Positions 13,976 to 17,730 of a stretch of DNA of 17,730 nt are shown one piece after another (position 1 is the first letter of the stretch; each line of letters starts with the position of its first letter). Where the stretch lies: positions 1 to 17,730 of the forward strand of contig USGS01000030.1 of assembly GCA_900554275.1 (NCBI GenBank). The letters run 5' to 3'. This DNA is from an uncultured Eubacteriales bacterium (GTDB taxonomy: Bacteria > Bacillota > Clostridia > Oscillospirales > Oscillospiraceae). The notes under the pieces are model-generated. The model saw only the letters and a list, made by a program, of their open reading frames with translations, was not told where the DNA came from and did no database searches. The translations under genes were made by a program, and so were the position numbers.

Positions 13976-15160
13976 ATGGACATTTTTGAGAAGTGCTATG
14001 CGCCGTCCCTGGCCACGGAGCTGAAGGAAAAGGGCGTATATCCCTACTTCCATGCGCTGGAGTCCCGGCAGGACGTGGAGGTCATCATGGAGGGCAAGCG
14101 CCGCATCATGCTGGGCTCCAACAACTATTTGGGTTTGACCACCGACCCGGTGGTGGTAGAGGCCGGCGTCAAGGCGCTGGAGCAATACGGCACGGGCTGC
14201 TCCGGTTCGCGCTTCCTCAACGGCACACTGGAGATGCACCTGGAGCTGGAGGACGCGCTGGCCAAATTCCTGCGCAAGCCGGGCATCGTCACCTTCGGCA
14301 CGGGCTTCCAGTCCAACGTGGGCATCATCTCCGCGTTGGTAGGTCGGCACGACTACGTGATCTGCGACCGGGAAAACCACGCCAGCATCTATGCCGGCTG
14401 CCAGCTGTCCTACGGAAAGATGCTGCGCTACCGCCACAGCGACATGGCGGAGCTGGAAAAGTGTTTGCAGAAAGTACCGGAGACCGCCGGGGCACTGATC
14501 GTCACCGACGGCGTGTTCTCCATGGGCGGTGACATCGCCAGGCTGCCGGAGATCTGCGCCCTGGCGGAAAAGTACGGTGCGCGGGTCATGGTGGACGACG
14601 CCCACGGCCTGGGCGTGCTGGGCGACGGCGGCCGCGGTACGGCCAGCTATTTCGGGCTGGAGGACAAGGTGGACGTGTATATGGGCACATTCTCCAAGTC
14701 GCTGGCCTCCCTGGGCGGCTACATGGCCGCGTCTGCGGAGGTGGCAGACTACGTGCGCCACACCTCCCGGCCCTTCATCTTCTCCGCGTCCATCCCCCCC
14801 GCCAACTGCGCCACGGCGCTGGCGGCGCTCCGTGTGCTGGAGCAGCATCCGGAGCTGCCGGAACGTCTGCGGCAGCTGAGCATCTATGCCCGCAAGGGCC
14901 TGACGGAGCGGGGGCTGACCATCCGCCCCTCGGCGCTGGAAGCGCCCACGCCCATTATCCCCATCTACACCTACGAGACGTACCGCACCCTGCATGCGGC
15001 AGCGGAGATCTACGACCGGGGCGTGTATGTGAACCCCACGCTGCCGCCGGCCACGCCGGAGGGCGAGGCCCTGCTGCGCACCAGCTACATGGCCACCCAC
15101 ACGGAAGCGCTGTTGGACGAAGCCATGGACATCATCGGCGAGGTGATGGCCCATGAATGA
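13976..15160 (+). CDS. Alpha-oxoamine synthase, serine palmitoyltransferase-like
   Basis: A PLP fold-type I enzyme that condenses an amino acid with an acyl-CoA or acyl-ACP, releasing CO2. Visible: GSNNYLGLT (47-55), YGTGCSGSRFLNGTLEMH (71-88), the PLP-stacking His135 in ENHASI, DGVFSMGGDIA (178-188), Asp207 in VDDAHGLGVLG and the PLP lysine K241 in GTFSKSLASLGG. Length (394) fits the family. The opening KGVYPYF and the stretches VGRHDYVICD and FSMGGDIARLPEI resemble, from memory, bacterial serine palmitoyltransferases of the Bacteroides type more than BioF or Kbl. No biotin genes and no threonine dehydrogenase are adjacent. A reductase gene overlaps its end by 8 bp, as expected if the product is a 3-keto sphingoid base. 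CqsA-like or KBL activity remains possible. The start is supported by GAGAGGTG upstream. Confidence 0.85.
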   Translation: MDIFEKCYAPSLATELKEKGVYPYFHALESRQDVEVIMEGKRRIMLGSNNYLGLTTDPVVVEAGVKALEQYGTGCSGSRFLNGTLEMHLELEDALAKFLRKPGIVTFGTGFQSNVGIISALVGRHDYVICDRENHASIYAGCQLSYGKMLRYRHSDMAELEKCLQKVPETAGALIVTDGVFSMGGDIARLPEICALAEKYGARVMVDDAHGLGVLGDGGRGTASYFGLEDKVDVYMGTFSKSLASLGGYMAASAEVADYVRHTSRPFIFSASIPPANCATALAALRVLEQHPELPERLRQLSIYARKGLTERGLTIRPSALEAPTPIIPIYTYETYRTLHAAAEIYDRGVYVNPTLPPATPEGEALLRTSYMATHTEALLDEAMDIIGEVMAHE

Positions 15161-15953
15161 GCAGAAGGTCGCCGTCGTCACCGGCGGCACGTCCGGCATC
15201 GGCCGGGCCACGGCGCTGGCGCTGAAGGACGCGGGCTGCACGGTGTACGAGCTGTCCCGCCGGGCCGAGGGCGTAGAGGGTCTGCACCACATCTCCGCCG
15301 ACGTGACGGACGAGAGCGCCGTCAACGATGCCGTGGCGCAGGTCATCGCGGCGGAGGGGCAGATCGACATTCTGGTGAACAACGCGGGCTTCGGCATCTC
15401 CGGGGCGATCGAATTCACCTCCACGACAGATGCCAGATCCCTGTTCGACGTGAATTTCTTCGGCATGGTGAACATGAACCGTGCCGTCGTGCCGCTGATG
15501 CGGGCGGCGGGCCATGGCCGCATCGTGAATCTGAGCTCCGTGGCCGCGCCCGTCCCCATCCCCTTCCAGGCATATTACTCCGCCACCAAGGCGGCGGTAA
15601 ACGCCTACACCATGGCCCTGGCCAACGAGCTGCGGCCCTTCGGTGTGACGGTGTGCGCCGTCATGCCCGGCGACATACACACCGGCTTCACGGCGGCACG
15701 GCGGAAGCTCAGCGAGGGTGACGACATCTATCAGGGCCGCATCAGCCGCTCCGTGGTGCGGATGGAGCACGACGAGCAGACGGGCATGGACCCGGCCAAG
15801 GCCGGGGCGTACATCGCCAAGGTGGCCCTGCGCAGCGGCAGCAATCATCCGCTGTACGCCATCCGCTTCGACTATAAGTTCTTTGCTTTCCTGGCAAAGG
15901 TGCTGCCCGCCCGGTTTCTGAACTGGCTGATCTACCTGCTCTACGGGAAATAA
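15153..15953 (+). CDS. SDR oxidoreductase, candidate 3-ketosphinganine reductase
   Basis: A classical short-chain dehydrogenase of 266 residues: the cofactor motif TGGTSGIG (10-17), NNAGFG (76-81), catalytic Ser in NLSSVA (126-131) and YSATK (Y142, K146). After the core, a basic linker (AARRKLSEGDD) and a hydrophobic tail (RFDYKFFAFLAKVLPARF, then LNWLIYLLYGK) suggest membrane attachment. That would suit a lipid substrate and is reminiscent of 3-ketodihydrosphingosine reductases. Its ATG overlaps the end of the oxoamine synthase gene by 8 bp, with GAGGTG inside that gene, so the two are translationally coupled. The likely role, reduction of the 3-keto product, is inference from the pairing; SDR substrate specificity cannot be read from motifs alone. 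A strong terminator follows at 16041-16079. Confidence 0.85.
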   Translation: MNEQKVAVVTGGTSGIGRATALALKDAGCTVYELSRRAEGVEGLHHISADVTDESAVNDAVAQVIAAEGQIDILVNNAGFGISGAIEFTSTTDARSLFDVNFFGMVNMNRAVVPLMRAAGHGRIVNLSSVAAPVPIPFQAYYSATKAAVNAYTMALANELRPFGVTVCAVMPGDIHTGFTAARRKLSEGDDIYQGRISRSVVRMEHDEQTGMDPAKAGAYIAKVALRSGSNHPLYAIRFDYKFFAFLAKVLPARFLNWLIYLLYGK

Positions 15954-16040
15954 GGCCCTATACGCGTTTTCAACACGGCCGCGGAGATCGACACGGAACG
16001 CACACACGAAAACGTCATTTTATACAAATCCATAACGCAG

Positions 16041-16082
16041 ACAGGGACAGACCTCATAGCGCAAGAGGTCTGTCCCTGTTTC
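16041..16082 (+). terminator. Terminator of the oxoamine synthase-SDR operon
   Basis: A perfect 15-bp stem ACAGGGACAGACCTC (16041-16055) / (16065-16079) with a 9-nt loop, followed by TTTC. The 87 bp between the SDR stop and this stem shows no ORF or other structure. Confidence 0.8.
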
Positions 16083-16104
16083 GAATTTCCAATTATGCCC
16101 ATTT

Positions 16105-16144
16105 TTGTCGAAAAGTTTCACGGTAAGTATAGACACCTTCGACA
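16105..16144 (+). promoter_or_regulatory. spo0A promoter with two inverted 0A boxes
   Basis: TGTCGAA, the core Spo0A-binding sequence, occurs at 16106-16112 (plus strand, in TTTTTGTCGAAAAG) and at 16138-16144 (minus strand, as TTCGACA). The first overlaps the -35 of a promoter TTGTCG (16105-16110)-N17-TATAGA (16128-16133); the second lies just after its -10. This fits direct autoregulation, with Spo0A~P able to block this promoter. Confidence 0.75.
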
Positions 16145-16152
16145 ATTTTGCC

Positions 16153-16181
16153 TTGAAAACGATGTCCGAATATGCTATTTT
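16153..16181 (+). promoter_or_regulatory. Second, proximal candidate promoter of spo0A
   Basis: TTGAAA (16153-16158), a 17-nt spacer and TATTTT (16176-16181), about 90 bp before the spo0A start. No clear sigma-H pattern (AGGA..GAAT) was found, although a GAAT occurs in the spacer. Confidence 0.5.
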
Positions 16182-16267
16182 TTATAACAGCCCACCGATT
16201 TGTGCAATTTTTCGGAATTGCCGGGGGACGGATGGGCAAAACAATCAAAATTCAGGGGGAAATCATT

Positions 16268-17023
16268 ATGGAGAAGATCACAGTTCTGCTGGCAGATTCC
16301 AGCGCGGAGTACCGAATGGCGCTCCGCGAAGAAATGGAGAAGAGCGGGGACTTCCGCGTTGTGGGGGAAGCGGAGGACGGCCAGCACACAGTGCAGATGG
16401 TGCGGCAGATGAAACCGCAGATACTGATCCTGGATGCCATGCTCCCACTGCTGGACGGCATGGCGGTGCTGCGGACGCTGCGGGAGCAGGATGAACAGCC
16501 GCCCTGCTGCATTATGCTGTCCGCCTTCTGCGCGGAGCGCTTCCAGCGGGAGGCAGAGCGGCTGGGCGTGTATATCTTCCTGCCCAAGCCGGTGAACAAT
16601 GAGTCGCTGATGGAGCATATGCGCCGGGCCGTCCGGCCGGAAGAGCCCGCCGCGCCGGTGCTGCCCCAGCTGGAGGGCCAGGTGACGGCCATCATCCATG
16701 AGATCGGCGTACCGGCCCACATCAAGGGCTACCAGTACCTGCGGGAGGCCATTATCATCACCGTGCAGGACATGGACGTGATCAATGCCGTAACGAAGGT
16801 GCTGTACCCGGAGGTCGCCAAGCGGTTCTGTACCACCCCCAGCCGGGTGGAGCGTGCCATCCGCCACGCCATCGAGGTGGCGTGGGACAGAGGCGATCTG
16901 GAGACGCTGCAGAAATACTTCGGCTATACGGTGAATTCCGCCAAGGGCAAGCCCACCAACAGCGAATTCATCGCCATGATTGCCGACCGGCTTCAGCTTC
17001 GGATGAAGCGCGGCCACGCGTAA
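16268..17023 (+). CDS. spo0A: Sporulation response regulator Spo0A
   Basis: Master transcription factor for entry into sporulation. The 251-residue protein has a receiver domain (about 1-120): D10 in VLLADSS, phosphoacceptor D56 in ILILDAMLP, S85 in IMLSAF and K107 in LPKPVN. A linker follows, then the Spo0A-specific DNA-binding domain. Its hallmarks are IIHEIGVPAHIKGYQYLREAI, YPEVAKRFCTTPSRVERAI (recognition helix region), RHAIEVAWDRGD, FGYTVNSAKGKPTNSEFIA and MIADRLQL. The second acidic residue of the usual Asp-Asp pair is Ser11. The start is the ATG at 16268, with AGGGGG about 8 nt upstream; an in-frame extension back to 16172 would add 32 unrelated residues. Two 0A boxes lie upstream. Unlike many clostridia, spoIVB is not next to it. 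Confidence 0.97.
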   Translation: MEKITVLLADSSAEYRMALREEMEKSGDFRVVGEAEDGQHTVQMVRQMKPQILILDAMLPLLDGMAVLRTLREQDEQPPCCIMLSAFCAERFQREAERLGVYIFLPKPVNNESLMEHMRRAVRPEEPAAPVLPQLEGQVTAIIHEIGVPAHIKGYQYLREAIIITVQDMDVINAVTKVLYPEVAKRFCTTPSRVERAIRHAIEVAWDRGDLETLQKYFGYTVNSAKGKPTNSEFIAMIADRLQLRMKRGHA

Positions 17024-17063
17024 CACCGCACACGACCTTTGCCCGGCAGGACAAGAGGGGGAG

Positions 17064-17095
17064 AAACCACGGGGACGCGCCGTCCCCGTGGTTTT
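17064..17095 (+). terminator. Terminator of spo0A
   Basis: A perfect 14-bp stem AAACCACGGGGACG (17064-17077) / (17081-17094) with a 3-nt loop, ending in TTTT, 40 bp past the spo0A stop. Confidence 0.88.
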
Positions 17096-17148
17096 CTATC
17101 CTTTAGGCGGCATCTCGTCCTGTATATCGTCCAAATCTGACATATAAA

Positions 17149-17226
17149 GTATAGTCTCATTATTTTAATAAGTCAAGTTAATTTTGTAGTTTATTAAAAT
17201 CTCTGGATAATTTTGGTAAACTATAC
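17149..17226 (+). promoter_or_regulatory. AT-rich promoter/operator of the XRE regulator
   Basis: A candidate promoter TTGTAG (17184-17189)-N16-GATAAT (17206-17211) is wrapped in repeats: a 10-bp dyad ATTTTAATAA (17162-17171) / TTATTAAAAT (17191-17200), a 7-bp dyad GTATAGT (17149-17155) / ACTATAC (17220-17226), and a direct repeat TAATTTTG (17179-17186, 17208-17215). Such an arrangement suits autoregulation by the small HTH protein downstream. Confidence 0.5.
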
Positions 17227-17238
17227 CAGGGTGATTTT

Positions 17239-17559
17239 ATGGTAGACTACAAGGTGATCGGTCTTCGACTCAAGACCTACCGTCAGCAGGCGGGCCTGAC
17301 CCAGGAAACCGTCGCCGAACGGGCCGGTATTACGGTCGTATATCTTTCCAAAATAGAAAACGGCCACGTGCGGCCTACCATCGATCTTCTGCAGACGGTT
17401 TGCGAGGCGGTACACTGTGATCTCGGCAGCATTTTTCAGGATGCCTCGCCGGTGTCGGCGGGGTATCAGCGGGAGCGGGTGGTGGAGCTGTTCAACGCCT
17501 GCGCCCCAGCGGTAAAGCCCGTTGCGCTGGACCTTTTGGAGCAGCTGGCCAAGCTGTAA
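17239..17559 (+). CDS. XRE-family helix-turn-helix transcriptional regulator
   Basis: A 106-residue cytoplasmic DNA-binding protein. Residues about 7-65 form an HTH_XRE domain (IGLRLKTYRQQAGLTQETVA, then ERAGITVVYLSKIENGHVRP and LLQTVCEAVHCDLGSIF) with the expected LTQETVAERAGI..YLSKIENG turn. The C-terminal 40 residues (RERVVELFNACAPAVKPVAL..LLEQLAKL) look helical and may mediate dimerisation. The ATG is preceded by AGGGTGATTTT, an acceptable ribosome site. It stands alone between the spo0A terminator and a hairpin cluster; no toxin, phage or conjugation gene is visible beside it, so its targets are unknown beyond probable self-control through the dyads upstream. Confidence 0.88.
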   Translation: MVDYKVIGLRLKTYRQQAGLTQETVAERAGITVVYLSKIENGHVRPTIDLLQTVCEAVHCDLGSIFQDASPVSAGYQRERVVELFNACAPAVKPVALDLLEQLAKL

Positions 17560-17567
17560 ATGCAATC

Positions 17568-17679
17568 GCGGAGGGACTTCGTCCCTCCGCTCAGCTTGTC
17601 GAAAAAGCCCGTTCGGACTTTTCCGACAAGCTGCCTGCAAAATAGCAAAATATAATACTGTTTTATATTTTGCTATTTT
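17568..17679. repeat. Second cluster of tandem hairpins, downstream of the XRE gene
   Basis: Three adjacent hairpins: GCGGAGGGAC (17568-17577) with complement 17581-17590 (3-nt loop); AGCTTGTCGAAAAAG (17593-17607) against CTTTTCCGACAAGCT (17618-17632) with one mismatch and further pairing toward a GTTC loop; AAAATAGCAAAATATAA (17639-17655) with complement 17663-17679. The first or second may terminate the XRE transcript. The arrangement parallels the cluster at 10-147, with different sequences in each stem. No gene is seen in the 171 bp after the XRE stop. Confidence 0.7.
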
Positions 17680-17707
17680 GGTCGCTGCGGCGGGTGATTA
17701 AACGCGA

Positions 17708-17730
17708 AAGGAAACCCTGACGGTTTCCTT
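17708..17730. terminator. Hairpin at the window edge, probable terminator
   Basis: AAGGAAACC (17708-17716) pairs with GGTTTCCTT (17722-17730) around a 5-nt loop. The window ends at the last stem base, so a T-run cannot be confirmed. It could serve a gene beyond the edge on the minus strand. Confidence 0.55.

Overview
The window looks like the chromosome of a GC-rich, endospore-lineage Firmicute, most likely an Oscillospiraceae/Oscillospirales gut bacterium. Reasons: a full-length Spo0A with 0A boxes upstream, strong AGGAGG-type ribosome binding sites, textbook sigma-A promoters (several TTGACA-N17-TATAAT), GC-rich codons with AT-rich promoter patches, and a SipW-type secreted protein. The species assignment is inference. 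I see no rRNA, tRNA, insertion sequence, prophage or CRISPR array.

Left part (1-6720), almost all on the minus strand: a cluster of tandem hairpins (10-190); asnS; a divergent 74-codon Lar-like zinc-ribbon gene; hom (homoserine dehydrogenase without an ACT domain); trxA; and a tightly packed operon running psuK (HTH-kinase fusion) > psuG > DUF1294 membrane protein > GNAT acetyltransferase, driven by a perfect consensus promoter.

Middle (6650-11450), minus strand: a large secreted beta-helix protein gene with a SipW-type signal peptide. It is split by a frameshift near 7949 and preceded by a compact, apparently structured RNA leader. Next come a TVP38/TMEM64 (VTT) membrane protein and a ClC-type anion channel or antiporter whose ion-filter motifs depart from the Cl- consensus.

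Right part (11500-17730), plus strand: a serC-serA serine biosynthesis operon; a 29-codon small ORF with an excellent ribosome binding site; a two-gene operon of an alpha-oxoamine synthase resembling serine palmitoyltransferase, overlapping by 8 bp an SDR with a hydrophobic tail (together a plausible sphingoid-base module); spo0A with two 0A boxes; a small XRE regulator behind a dyad-rich AT-rich promoter; and a second cluster of tandem hairpins at the window end.

Functionally the window is mostly core metabolism (Asn-tRNA charging, Thr/Met branch, Ser synthesis, pseudouridine salvage, redox). The accessory signals most worth attention are the putative sphingolipid pair next to the serine genes, the structured leader of the surface-protein gene, and the hairpin arrays at both edges.
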